DNA of 64,000 nucleotides from Pseudomonas flexibilis (GTDB lineage: Bacteria; Pseudomonadota; Gammaproteobacteria; Pseudomonadales; Pseudomonadaceae): assembly GCF_000802425.1 (NCBI RefSeq), contig NZ_JRUD01000001.1, positions 82,224 to 146,223 on the forward strand, read 5' to 3'. Below the pieces are notes generated by a model. That model worked only from the letters and a program-made list of their open reading frames with translations. It had not been told where the DNA came from and did not search any database. Below are positions 9,405 to 18,017 of this stretch, piece by piece. Each line of letters begins with the position of its first letter. The first letter of the stretch is position 1. The position numbers were made by a program, and so were the translations under genes.

Positions 9405-10400
9405 GTGAAGGTGCTGCTGATCAAGACGTCGTCCATGGGCGACGTCATCCACACCCTGCCGGCGCTCACCGATGCCGCGCGCGCCATTCCCGGCATCCGC
9501 TTCGACTGGGTGGTTGAGGAGGGCTTCGCCGAGATTCCCGCCTGGCACCCGGCGGTGGAGCAGGTGATCCCGGTAGCGATTCGCCGCTGGCGCAAGAACC
9601 TGTGGAAAACCTTAAAGAATGGCGAGTGGCGCCAGTTCAAGCAGCGCCTGCGTGAGGGCGACTACGACCTGGTGATCGATGCCCAGGGCCTGCTGAAAAG
9701 CGCCTGGCTGACCCGTTACTGTCGCGCGCCGGTGGCCGGCCTGGACCGTGACTCAGCCCGCGAGCCGCTGGCCAGCCGCTTCTACGACCGCACCTTCCAC
9801 GTGCCGAAGGAACAGCACGCCCTGGAACGAGTACGCCAGCTGTTCGCCCAGGCGCTGGGTTATCCGCTGCCCGACTCGATCGGCGACTATGGTCTGGACC
9901 GCGCCGCGCTGGCCGAGTCGTCCGCTACCCCCTACATCGTGTTCCTGCATGGCACCACCTGGTCCAGCAAGCACTGGCCGGAAGCCGACTGGCGTGCCCT
10001 GGCCGAGCGCCTGAGCGCCGACGGCTGGGCGATCCGCCTGCCGTGGGGCAACCCCGGCGAAAAGGCCCGCGCCGAACGCATCGCCGCCGGTCTGCCCGGC
10101 GTCGAGGTGCTGCCCAGGCTGAACATTGTCGGCGTCGCCCGCGTACTGGCCGGCGCCCGCGCCTGCGTGGCGGTGGACACCGGCCTCGGCCACCTGGCCG
10201 CGGCGCTGGATGTGCCGAGCATCTCCCTCTACGGCCCGACCCGCCCCGGCCGCGTCGGCGCCTACGGCAAGGGTCAGGTGCACCTGTGCGCCAGCGGGCC
10301 GAACGCCGGCAGCGGCGACCGCGACAAGCCCTGTTTCGAGGGGCTGGATGCGGTGCGCGTGTATCCCGAATTGCAGCGCCTGTTGGCGGAGAACCCCTGA
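9405..10400 (+). CDS. waaC: ADP-heptose:LPS heptosyltransferase I
   Basis: Family 9 transferase that adds the first heptose to Kdo. It has 331 residues from a GTG start that directly follows the waaF stop (MKVLLIKTSSMGDVIHTLPAL). The signature CVAVDTGLGHLAAAL and LYGPTRPGRVGAYG is present near the C-terminus. It forms a tight operon with waaF and waaG; the waaC stop is immediately followed by the waaG ATG. Confidence 0.95.
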   Translation: MKVLLIKTSSMGDVIHTLPALTDAARAIPGIRFDWVVEEGFAEIPAWHPAVEQVIPVAIRRWRKNLWKTLKNGEWRQFKQRLREGDYDLVIDAQGLLKSAWLTRYCRAPVAGLDRDSAREPLASRFYDRTFHVPKEQHALERVRQLFAQALGYPLPDSIGDYGLDRAALAESSATPYIVFLHGTTWSSKHWPEADWRALAERLSADGWAIRLPWGNPGEKARAERIAAGLPGVEVLPRLNIVGVARVLAGARACVAVDTGLGHLAAALDVPSISLYGPTRPGRVGAYGKGQVHLCASGPNAGSGDRDKPCFEGLDAVRVYPELQRLLAENP

Positions 10401-11513
10401 ATGCGCCTGGCCTTCCTGCTCTACAAGTACTTCCCGTTTGGTGGCCTGCAGCGCGACTTCCTGCGCATTGCCCTGGAATGCCAGCGCCGTGGCCATGCCG
10501 TGCGGGTCTACTGCCTGTCCTGGGACGGCGAAGTGCCGGAAGGCTTCGAGCTGCGCCGTGTGCCGGTCAAGGCGTTCAGCAACCACAGCCGTAACCAGAA
10601 ATACATCGATTGGGTATCTGCCGATCTGGCCCGCGACCCGGTGGACCGCGTGGTGGGCTTCAACAAGATGCCGGGGCTGGACGTCTATTACGCCGCCGAT
10701 GGCTGTTATGCCGCCAAGATGGCCGGCAAGGGCTGGCTGAGCCGTCTTGGCGGCCGCTACCGGCATTTTTCGGAAACCGAGCGGGCGGTGTTCACCGCCG
10801 AGGCGCAAACCCGGATCCTGATGATATCCGAGGTTCAGCAGCCGTTGTTCATCCGGCATTACGGCACCCCCGCCGAGCGCTTTCACCTGCTGCCTCCGGG
10901 CATCTCACCGGATCGGCGGGCGCCAGACAATGCCGCAGCGCTCCGCGCGCAGCTGCGGGAGGAGTTTGGCTGCGGCCAGAACGATCTGCTGGTTCTTCAG
11001 CTTGGCTCAGGGTTCAAGACCAAGGGGCTGGACCGCAGCCTGGCAGCACTGGCTGCGTTACCCGAGTCGTTGCGGGCGCGCACCCGGTTGCTGGTGATCG
11101 GCCAGGACAATCCCAAGGCGTTCCAGGTCCAGGCGGCCCAGCTGGGCATTGCCGAGCGGGTGCAGTTCCTCGGTGGGCGCAGCGATGTGCCGCGCTTCCT
11201 GCTCGGCGCCGACCTGCTGATTCACCCTGCCTACCACGAGAACACCGGTACCGCGCTGCTGGAGGCGCTGGTCGCCGGGCTGCCGGTACTGGTTACCGAT
11301 GTCTGCGGTTACGCCCACTACATTGCCGAGGCAGACGCCGGCCGGGTGCTGCCCAGCCCCTTCCAGCAGGCGCAATTGAATCAGTGCCTGGCGCAGATGC
11401 TGGAGGATGATCAGGCTCGTCAGCGCTGGTCGGCCAATGGCCTGAGCTACGCGGACAGCGCAGATCTTTATTCGATGCCGCAGCGTGCGGCGGATGTGAT
11501 TCTCGCCGATTGA
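10401..11513 (+). CDS. waaG: LPS core glucosyltransferase I (GT4 family)
   Basis: GT4 retaining glycosyltransferase that adds the first hexose to heptose II. The 370 residues begin MRLAFLLYKYFPFGGLQRDF, the WaaG-type N-terminal glycine loop. The C-terminal GT-B domain shows HPAYHENTGTALLEALVAGLPVLV, including the E-x7-E catalytic/UDP-binding pattern. It starts the base after the waaC stop. The stop is followed by a weak GCCCGC/GCGGGC hairpin at 11525-11541 with no T-run. Confidence 0.95.
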   Translation: MRLAFLLYKYFPFGGLQRDFLRIALECQRRGHAVRVYCLSWDGEVPEGFELRRVPVKAFSNHSRNQKYIDWVSADLARDPVDRVVGFNKMPGLDVYYAADGCYAAKMAGKGWLSRLGGRYRHFSETERAVFTAEAQTRILMISEVQQPLFIRHYGTPAERFHLLPPGISPDRRAPDNAAALRAQLREEFGCGQNDLLVLQLGSGFKTKGLDRSLAALAALPESLRARTRLLVIGQDNPKAFQVQAAQLGIAERVQFLGGRSDVPRFLLGADLLIHPAYHENTGTALLEALVAGLPVLVTDVCGYAHYIAEADAGRVLPSPFQQAQLNQCLAQMLEDDQARQRWSANGLSYADSADLYSMPQRAADVILAD

Positions 11514-11847
11514 GCCACAACCGGGCCCGCGCAATGCGGGCTCGACTGAACGCCCCGCTTTCTCCCTGCCCGGTCAAGCGGCCCGCCAGGCATCTTATTG
11601 CTTCGTTTCGTGCCCGGCTTCACGTGCGCATGCTCCCTGCTGGACTTTAATCGGCAATCGACCAGATGGGGCGCGTGCGTCTGCCGGTGCCCTATGTGTC
11701 TGACTCGCTCACAGGAAGTGGCGGCGGTCAATTCTGTATCGCAGTGTGGTGCGGTGTATCATTGGTCGCCTTTACATCGAACTTCCCATCAAATCGCCTG
11801 GTCTAGGCTTGGCTATACGCAGGGGAGTGCTGATCAGGAGGTGGATG
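11514..11847. other. Intergenic gap between waaG and waaP
   Basis: About 330 bp with no supported gene. Near its left end a 6-bp GC stem (11525-11530 with 11536-11541) could pause transcription. I see no clear promoter hexamers or extended palindromes. The right end carries AGGAGG at 11836-11841, the ribosome site of waaP. Confidence 0.5.
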
Positions 11848-12666
11848 TTGGCAGACATTTTTCTTGCCGAGCCCTTGAACAACCTATGGGCCGGCAAGGA
11901 CCCGTTCGTTGCAGTCGAGGCGCTGGACGGTCCCGTTTATAGGCAGAAGGAAGGCCGAGTAGTGTTCCGTGTGGAGCTCGATGGGGCGGCTTACTTCGTC
12001 AAGATCCATCGCGGCATCGGCTGGCGGGAAATCTTCAAGAATCTGCTGAGCTTCCGGTTGCCGGTGCTCGGGGCCCGCCAGGAACTGTTGGCCATCCGCT
12101 GCCTGGAGCAGGCCGGCATCCCGACCCTGAAGCCCGTCGGCTACGGGCGTCGCGGGCTCAATCCTGCACGTCAGCATTCCTTTCTGATTACCGAAGAGCT
12201 GGCTCCGACCATCAGCCTCGAAGACTACTGCCAGGATTGGGAGCGTACGCCTCCGCCCCTGCCGCTCAAGCGGGCGCTGATTGACCGGGTGGCGGATACG
12301 CTGCGTGGCATGCACGGGGCGGGGCTCAATCACCGCGACTGCTACCTGTGCCACTTCCTGCTGCACACGGACTGTCCACCTGCCCCAGACAATCTGCGCC
12401 TGTCGGTGATCGATTTGCACCGCTCCCAGGTGCGCAGCCGGGTTCCACTGCGCTGGCGCGACAAGGACCTGGCCGGGCTGTACTTCTCTGCCTTGCACAT
12501 CGGGCTGACGCGCAATGATAAGCTGCGCTTCCTCAAGCGCTACTTTCGCCAGCCGTTACGCGACATCCTGATCCGGGAGGCCAGCCTGCTCAGTTGGCTG
12601 GAGCGCAAGGCGGCTCGTTTGCTGGAGCGGTATCGGCGAAAATACGCACCCGGTGTTCAGACATAA
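11848..12666 (+). CDS. waaP: LPS core heptose(I) kinase
   Basis: Kinase that phosphorylates inner-core heptose I, a modification essential in P. aeruginosa. The 272 residues show the atypical kinase fold motifs: ATP lysine K52 in YFVKIHRGIGW, catalytic D164 in NHRDCYLCHF, and D189 in VIDLHR. I prefer the TTG start at 11848 (MADIFLAEPLNNLW) because AGGAGG ends six bases before it. The ATG at 11845 leaves only three bases, and the remembered P. aeruginosa N-terminus aligns better with the TTG start. PA5009-like. Confidence 0.93.
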   Translation: MADIFLAEPLNNLWAGKDPFVAVEALDGPVYRQKEGRVVFRVELDGAAYFVKIHRGIGWREIFKNLLSFRLPVLGARQELLAIRCLEQAGIPTLKPVGYGRRGLNPARQHSFLITEELAPTISLEDYCQDWERTPPPLPLKRALIDRVADTLRGMHGAGLNHRDCYLCHFLLHTDCPPAPDNLRLSVIDLHRSQVRSRVPLRWRDKDLAGLYFSALHIGLTRNDKLRFLKRYFRQPLRDILIREASLLSWLERKAARLLERYRRKYAPGVQT

Positions 12667-12678
12667 GGTTGTTGTCCA

Positions 12679-14118
12679 TTGAAGCTGCACGAATTGGCCG
12701 GCTCCGGCAGTACCCCCTCGACCCCGCTGGAACTGGAGCTGGCCGACGCAGCAGGGCCGGGCCTTTTGCGTGTCGAGCGTTGGCTGTCGCCGGGGTCCGA
12801 AGCCTACGTGGCGCAGGGGCGTTGGCGCAGTGGGCCAGTACAGGCCCGTCTGCTTATCGGGCGGCATGCTGCGGAGCGTTTCCGCCGCGAGCGTGAGGGC
12901 GCCAGACTGTTATCAGCCCAGGGCATGGCCGGGCCGCGCCTGCTCGCGGAGGGTATGCAGGCGGGGCAGGGCGGCTGGCTGCTGTACGAGGCTCGCGAAA
13001 ATGCCGAAGCCCTGGATGCCCGTTGGCGGCGAGTGGCCGACGAGCTGCTGATTTCGGAACGGCAGCAGGAAGTCCTGGGCGCGGGGCTTGCCGCGTTGGC
13101 GACGCTTCACGCCAAGGGCCTGTGGCACGAACGGCCAGGCCTGGATCAGCTGCAGAGCGGTGCCGGTGAAACCTGGTGGCGAGATCCAGGGGCCATCCGT
13201 GCTCAGACGCCCGGTACACCCCTTTCACGCGACCGGGTGCTGGATGACCTCGGCCGTTTTTTTGCGCAGCTGCCGGTGCGCGCCGAACCGTTCTTCGAGG
13301 AACTGCTGGTGCATTACCTGCTGGTCAACGGAGAACATGCTCTGCCGCTTGAGCGCCTGCTGGACATCTCGCGGCGCATGCGGCGTGAGGGTATGCGCGG
13401 GTTTATCCGTAGTCTGGGGCGCACCGGCAAGCACGTGCAGGTCAGCCGTGGACTCGGTGGACTCACCGCAGTGGTCAACGGCGAGGCGGGACGGCTGTCC
13501 GCGATTCTTGCTGACCCCGAGGCCGCCATGGCTGGTGGCAAACCCCTCAAGCTTGGTGATACCACCACCGTGGTGCGGGTGGAAACGGACAGCGGTCCGG
13601 TGGTTATCAAACGCTACAACCTGCTCGGCTGGCGGCACTGGCTGCGCCGTTGCCTGGTGCCGACCCGCGCCTGGCGCTGCTGGATATCCGGTCATCGTCT
13701 GGAGTACCTGGGCATTCCCACTCCCCGTACCCTGGCTGTCATCGAAAATCGTTGCTGCGGATTGCGCGGGCGCAGCTACCTGATCACCGAATTTCGTGCG
13801 CTGCCCGACCTGCTGCATCACCTGCAGCCAGACGCTCACACGGTCCCTCCCGAGCCCGAAGTGAACGCCCTCGAACAACTGTTCGCAACGCTGCTGCACG
13901 AGCGCATCAGCCATGGCGATTTCAAGGACACCAACCTGCTGTGGGATCAGGACCACTGGGTGATGATCGATCTGGATGCCATGCGGTATCACCGCTGGGG
14001 AGCCCGGTTCAGGAGGGCGTACGAGAAGGATCGGCGCCGAGTGCTGGAGAACTGGCGAGCAGATGCAGCGGCTTTCAGCGTGATTGATGCGCGGCTTCCC
14101 CATTACGTCGATGGCTAA
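12679..14118 (+). CDS. Two-domain LPS core kinase-like protein (PA5006 type)
   Basis: 479 residues from a TTG start, 12 bp after waaP. The C-terminal half is a complete InaA/WaaP-type sugar kinase: ATP lysine K311 (VVIKRYN), catalytic HGDFKDTNLLW with D414, and the metal aspartate in VMIDLDAM. The N-terminal half looks like a second kinase lobe, but the catalytic loop reads LWHERPGLDQL around residues 149-157, without the H-x-D aspartate, so it may be a pseudokinase. By position it matches the P. aeruginosa PA5006 gene. Its substrate, probably a core heptose or hexose, cannot be read from sequence. Confidence 0.8.
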   Translation: MKLHELAGSGSTPSTPLELELADAAGPGLLRVERWLSPGSEAYVAQGRWRSGPVQARLLIGRHAAERFRREREGARLLSAQGMAGPRLLAEGMQAGQGGWLLYEARENAEALDARWRRVADELLISERQQEVLGAGLAALATLHAKGLWHERPGLDQLQSGAGETWWRDPGAIRAQTPGTPLSRDRVLDDLGRFFAQLPVRAEPFFEELLVHYLLVNGEHALPLERLLDISRRMRREGMRGFIRSLGRTGKHVQVSRGLGGLTAVVNGEAGRLSAILADPEAAMAGGKPLKLGDTTTVVRVETDSGPVVIKRYNLLGWRHWLRRCLVPTRAWRCWISGHRLEYLGIPTPRTLAVIENRCCGLRGRSYLITEFRALPDLLHHLQPDAHTVPPEPEVNALEQLFATLLHERISHGDFKDTNLLWDQDHWVMIDLDAMRYHRWGARFRRAYEKDRRRVLENWRADAAAFSVIDARLPHYVDG

Positions 14119-14149
14119 GCCGGACAGATATTCAAGAGGAGCGGTCACC

Positions 14150-15070
14150 GTGAATGAGAATAAGGGCACTCCAGGGAAGCTGGTTAGCGTGGTTATCCCT
14201 GCCTACAACTATGCAAAGACCCTGGAGCGTGCTGCTGAGTCGGTCATTGGCCAGCTTGACGAGTCCTCAGAGCTGATCATCATTGATGACGGTTCGAAAG
14301 ATGAAACTCCCGAAGTGATGCAGCGCCTGGCTGAGCGCCATCCTGGGAAATTTATCGGTATCCGCAAGGAAAATGGCGGTCTTGCCTCGGTTCGCAATCG
14401 AGGCATAGCCGAGGGGCGCGGGGATTATCTGATCTTTCTCGATGCGGATGATGAGATGGCACCGGGAGCGCTGGCAGCTATCCGGCAGCACATCGAACGA
14501 AACCCGGACACTCGTCTGGTCATCGGTGGTAGCGAAGCAATCTACCCCAACGGGAGGCGGCGTACCCGCGTGCCACCGGCACTACCATCACGGCCAGTGG
14601 ATCGGGTCCGGGCCTATCTCATAGACCAGACGCTGAATATCTCCAACGGTGCTTGCGTCATGCATCGTGATGTATTCCAGCGAGGGCTGTATCCAAGCCA
14701 TTTCCGTAATGTGGAAGACATTCCCGTATTCGCGCAGGTGCTGGCATCTTACCCGTGCACGACCCTCGCTCAGTCCCTAGCTTATATCTATAAACACGAA
14801 GACAGTCTGCGCCACAATCTCGATTATGGGCTGCAGGTGGGAGAGAAGCTCATTGCGGAGGTTTTCGATACTCAGCGCCTCCCTGAAACTATGCAAGTGT
14901 TGCGAAGGCCATTCATTGTAAAGCGGTACCTGACGCTTTTTAGAACGTTCTCTCGTGCGGGGGAAAAAGAAAAGGCGTGGGAGTTTTATCGAAAGGCTTT
15001 AAAGACAGACTGGCGCGCGATATTTAAGTTATCTTATACTAGGAAAGCCATTAAATTCTTATTTAAGTAG
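14150..15070 (+). CDS. Glycosyltransferase family 2
   Basis: 306-residue GT-A transferase, probably adding an outer-core sugar. The N-terminus has SVVIPAYNY, then IIIDDGS at about 43-49, and the metal-binding DAD at about 98-100 (LIFLDADDEM). The C-terminal part has no membrane segment. The start is GTG 14150, preceded by AGAGGAG with normal spacing; the frame is open further upstream but overlaps the previous gene. The 3' third (after about 14,900) becomes AT-richer, marking the left border of the variable LPS segment. Confidence 0.85.
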   Translation: MNENKGTPGKLVSVVIPAYNYAKTLERAAESVIGQLDESSELIIIDDGSKDETPEVMQRLAERHPGKFIGIRKENGGLASVRNRGIAEGRGDYLIFLDADDEMAPGALAAIRQHIERNPDTRLVIGGSEAIYPNGRRRTRVPPALPSRPVDRVRAYLIDQTLNISNGACVMHRDVFQRGLYPSHFRNVEDIPVFAQVLASYPCTTLAQSLAYIYKHEDSLRHNLDYGLQVGEKLIAEVFDTQRLPETMQVLRRPFIVKRYLTLFRTFSRAGEKEKAWEFYRKALKTDWRAIFKLSYTRKAIKFLFK

Positions 15071-15114
15071 CTCTAAGTGGGGCTGTCTTCTCGGTTATAT
15101 ATTTCGAGGATATT

Positions 15115-15984
15115 GTGGAAAGTCTTCCGTTGGTTACTGTTGTTGTCTCATGCTTTAATCATGCAAATTATGTTGAGGAGTGCATATTAAGCATTCTAAA
15201 TCAGTCTTGGCCTAATATTGAGCTTTTGGTCGTTGATGATGGGTCTTCTGATGATAGTGTTGAGGTTATATCGAAGATTCAGGGGAGGTACGGTTTTGAT
15301 TTTCGTGTCCAAGAGAATAAAGGGCTTTCCAGGACGCTAAATGAGACGTTCGCCAGGAGTTCTGGCGAGTATTTGGTTGCCTTTGGCTCTGACGACGTAA
15401 TGCTTCCCGAAAGAATTAAGCGACAAGTTGAGTATATGCGCGGGAAGCCTTTAGTCGGAATTTGTTCTGGAAATATCTTGCCAATTGATTCGAGTGGGAA
15501 GCAGTTAAGGCTTAGTAGTAGAGAGCGAAGGCGCCATGAGTTCATGTCGCTAAATTTCGAAGATGTCTTTTTGAGCAAAAAGCCATTTCCCCCTGCGGCA
15601 ACAATGATGATTCGGCGTTCCGCCTTCTATGACGTCGGTGGTTTTGATCCTGAAATTCCTCTAGAAGACTTGCAGATATGGCTTAAAGTAACACACGCCG
15701 GATATACGATAGATAGCATTCCTGAGTTTTTCTCAAAATACAGGAAGCATAATGACAATACATACAAAAAGCTTAGGTTTATGGCGGAGAGCGCGCTGAA
15801 GACCTATGGTATTTTTAAAGATCATCCGTTATATGAGCAGGCTGTTTTTCGCTATAAGAATAGTATGATTAGAAGTGCGGCTCGTGTGGATAAGGAATTT
15901 GCCAGGGAGCTGGTTTGGTCGTTGCCTATTCGCGGCTGGAATCGGAAGACTATAAAGGGGTTGCTCGTATCTCTTGTTCCTTGA
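15115..15984 (+). CDS. Glycosyltransferase family 2, AT-rich
   Basis: 289-residue GT-A glycosyltransferase. The N-terminus LVTVVVSCFNHANYVEEC is followed by VVDDGSSDDS at about 39-48. The metal-binding position reads FGSDD (about 90-94) instead of the usual DxD, so catalysis may use SDD or the fold may be altered. A GTG start with GAGGA four bases upstream is used. Base composition and codon choice (many TTT, AAA, ATA) are unlike the flanking genome, suggesting horizontal acquisition of this outer-core/O-chain gene. Confidence 0.82.
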   Translation: MESLPLVTVVVSCFNHANYVEECILSILNQSWPNIELLVVDDGSSDDSVEVISKIQGRYGFDFRVQENKGLSRTLNETFARSSGEYLVAFGSDDVMLPERIKRQVEYMRGKPLVGICSGNILPIDSSGKQLRLSSRERRRHEFMSLNFEDVFLSKKPFPPAATMMIRRSAFYDVGGFDPEIPLEDLQIWLKVTHAGYTIDSIPEFFSKYRKHNDNTYKKLRFMAESALKTYGIFKDHPLYEQAVFRYKNSMIRSAARVDKEFARELVWSLPIRGWNRKTIKGLLVSLVP

Positions 15985-16106
15985 GTGTTTGGTACTGGGC
16001 TGGCGCTCTGAGGTTTTTGTTCTAATCTTCCCTCCATAGCTCTCAAGGCCTTTGTTGTTCTGGCTGGAGCTGGTAGGGAAGAGGTTTTTCCGATCGGGTG
16101 CTGATC

Positions 16107-17219
16107 ATGCGAAAAATTAAAGTACTTCAAGTTCAGCTCCATAAAAAAAACGATTGTGTCCTTGCGGATGAGATTATTCGTAGCCTACCAGTCAATTTCG
16201 AAGTGACGAATGCCTTCCTGTGCGGTGAGACGTGTGCGTCCGGTTATAGGGATGGCGGGATAGAGAATATCTGTTTCGGTTTTCCGGACGCATGGCTCAG
16301 GGGCTCGCGTTTGCGGGTTCTCTGGCGCCTTTATCGGTTTTGCAAGCAGGAGCGGTTCGATATGGTGGTAGCGCATCGGTATAAACCGATGAGCCTATTC
16401 CTGCAGCTGAATCGCTGGCTGCGCTTCGGACGCGTGATCGGCATACAGCACGGTATTGGTGATTTTGATCGCTCCTACCGCAAGCGCGAAATGAGACGCC
16501 TACTACGTGAGAACTGCTACGTTGTTGCTGTATCTCAAGCAGTGCGCGAGTATTTGTTGCGCGCGAATTTAGGTATTGATGAGCGTAATTGTGTGCGGAT
16601 CGATAATGCGATCGATATTGCTGCTGCCGAGCGCATGCAGTTGACGCGTGAATATGCCCGCCGCCAACTGGGTTTACCTGAGGGAAGTTTTCTATTCGGC
16701 ACGATTGGCCGCCTAGTGTCGGTGAAGGGGCATATTCATTTGCTTGAGGCTTTTGCTCTCATCAAGGATGAGTTTCCGCAGGCTAACGTCGCCATCATTG
16801 GCGAGGGGGCTTGCCGCGCGGAGTTGGAGGCGGCCAGCGAGCGACTTGGCTTGCACGATCGAGTATTCCTGTTGGGTTCTAGGGTACAAGCGCTGCGTTA
16901 TGTTAAAGCATTCGACGTATTTGTAATGCCATCTTTGAGTGAAGGATTGCCCCTTGCCTTGCTGGAGGGTATGAGCGGCCATCTACCGGTAATCGGTTCC
17001 GATATTCCGGCCCTGTTGCCAATTCTCGAGGGTTGTGGTGGCGGAATCTTCCCTGTTGGTCAGGCGGATGGGCTAGCCGAATGTCTGCGGGACTCCTTAG
17101 AATTCACTGAAGACCAGCTTCGGGAACAGGGCGAGCGGTGTTACCAGTATCTGTGTGTAACGCACTCCATTGAGGAGTATCGGCGTAAATACCGACAGCT
17201 ACTCACAGCTTCGGATTGA
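16107..17219 (+). CDS. Glycosyltransferase family 4 (outer-core candidate)
   Basis: 370 residues from ATG 16107 (MRKIKVLQVQLHKKNDC). It is a GT-B retaining transferase: the second Rossmann domain begins FLFGTIGRLVSVKGH, and the sugar-nucleotide site MPSLSEGLPLALLEGM carries E-x7-E. Its position before a small LPS kinase is reminiscent of wapH in the P. aeruginosa core locus, but I cannot assign that symbol from sequence alone. Composition is intermediate between the AT-rich gene before it and the normal genome. 15985-16106 holds no gene. Confidence 0.85.
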   Translation: MRKIKVLQVQLHKKNDCVLADEIIRSLPVNFEVTNAFLCGETCASGYRDGGIENICFGFPDAWLRGSRLRVLWRLYRFCKQERFDMVVAHRYKPMSLFLQLNRWLRFGRVIGIQHGIGDFDRSYRKREMRRLLRENCYVVAVSQAVREYLLRANLGIDERNCVRIDNAIDIAAAERMQLTREYARRQLGLPEGSFLFGTIGRLVSVKGHIHLLEAFALIKDEFPQANVAIIGEGACRAELEAASERLGLHDRVFLLGSRVQALRYVKAFDVFVMPSLSEGLPLALLEGMSGHLPVIGSDIPALLPILEGCGGGIFPVGQADGLAECLRDSLEFTEDQLREQGERCYQYLCVTHSIEEYRRKYRQLLTASD

Positions 17220-17231
17220 CGGAAGGTTAGT

Positions 17232-18014
17232 ATGCTTCGTTACTCATCTTTTACCGCCCAAGGCTGGCGGGGGGAAGTGCTGGCCGGATGGGAAGATATG
17301 TTCATCGAGCTCGATGAATGGTTGGCTAGTAGCGTTGGCGAGCGTGTTGTGAATCTGCCTTCTAGGCAGGTCTGGCGTGCCGAGACGTCGAAGGGAGCTG
17401 TTTTCGTTAAAGTGATTTACCGTGCCAGTGAGGTGAACAGCCTGGTACGGAAAACATTCTCGTCACTGAAATGGCTACTGCGGCCCTCACGGGCGCTGGC
17501 TACCCTGAAAGTGTCGCGGGCAATGCTCTTAGCAGGATTTGATTGTCCGGTTCCCGTGTTGGCTGTGCGGCGCCGCTCGGCGGCTGGTTGGCCGGTGGAC
17601 GTGTTCGTTAGTGCGGAGTGTCGTTATCTCAACCTTTATGAGCAGATGCTTGACCTGAATCGGGAGCATAAGGAGGCGCTACTGAGTCAGGTGGCGAGTG
17701 AGTTAAACCGGTTCCATTGTGCAGGATTTGTCCATGGGGATTGTATTACTCCCAATTTGGCTCTGAATGGGCAGGGGCGACTAGTACTTTTCGATAACGA
17801 CCGTACTGTCCGAGCGCCTATGTTGCGGCGAAGATACGCCCAGCGACGCAATCTGATCCAGTTTGGCTATCGGCTGACACGGCAGCAGGGGAGTTCGTGC
17901 TACTTCGAGCTATTTCTGAATAGCTATGTTGCTGCAGGCAAAGGTGCGGCTGATAGAGAGCATATCCCCCGCATCCTGCGTGCGGTAAACAAGCGCTTGC
18001 GAAATGCTCGGTAG
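17232..18014 (+). CDS. LPS core kinase, InaA/WaaP-like
   Basis: 260 residues, ATG preceded by GGAAGG. Motifs of the WaaP/InaA kinase family: K60 in GAVFVKVIYR, catalytic VHGDCITPNL (D170, N175) and metal-binding LFDND (D188/D190). It starts 12 bp after the GT4 gene, so the two are probably co-transcribed and act on the same core. It is distinct in sequence from waaP and from the two-domain kinase upstream. By neighbourhood it could correspond to wapP of P. aeruginosa; substrate unknown. Confidence 0.82.
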   Translation: MLRYSSFTAQGWRGEVLAGWEDMFIELDEWLASSVGERVVNLPSRQVWRAETSKGAVFVKVIYRASEVNSLVRKTFSSLKWLLRPSRALATLKVSRAMLLAGFDCPVPVLAVRRRSAAGWPVDVFVSAECRYLNLYEQMLDLNREHKEALLSQVASELNRFHCAGFVHGDCITPNLALNGQGRLVLFDNDRTVRAPMLRRRYAQRRNLIQFGYRLTRQQGSSCYFELFLNSYVAAGKGAADREHIPRILRAVNKRLRNAR

Positions 18015-18017
18015 CTC

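Noticed and set aside
11525..11541. Intrinsic terminator after waaG
   Set aside because: The stem is only 6 bp and no T-run follows on either strand.
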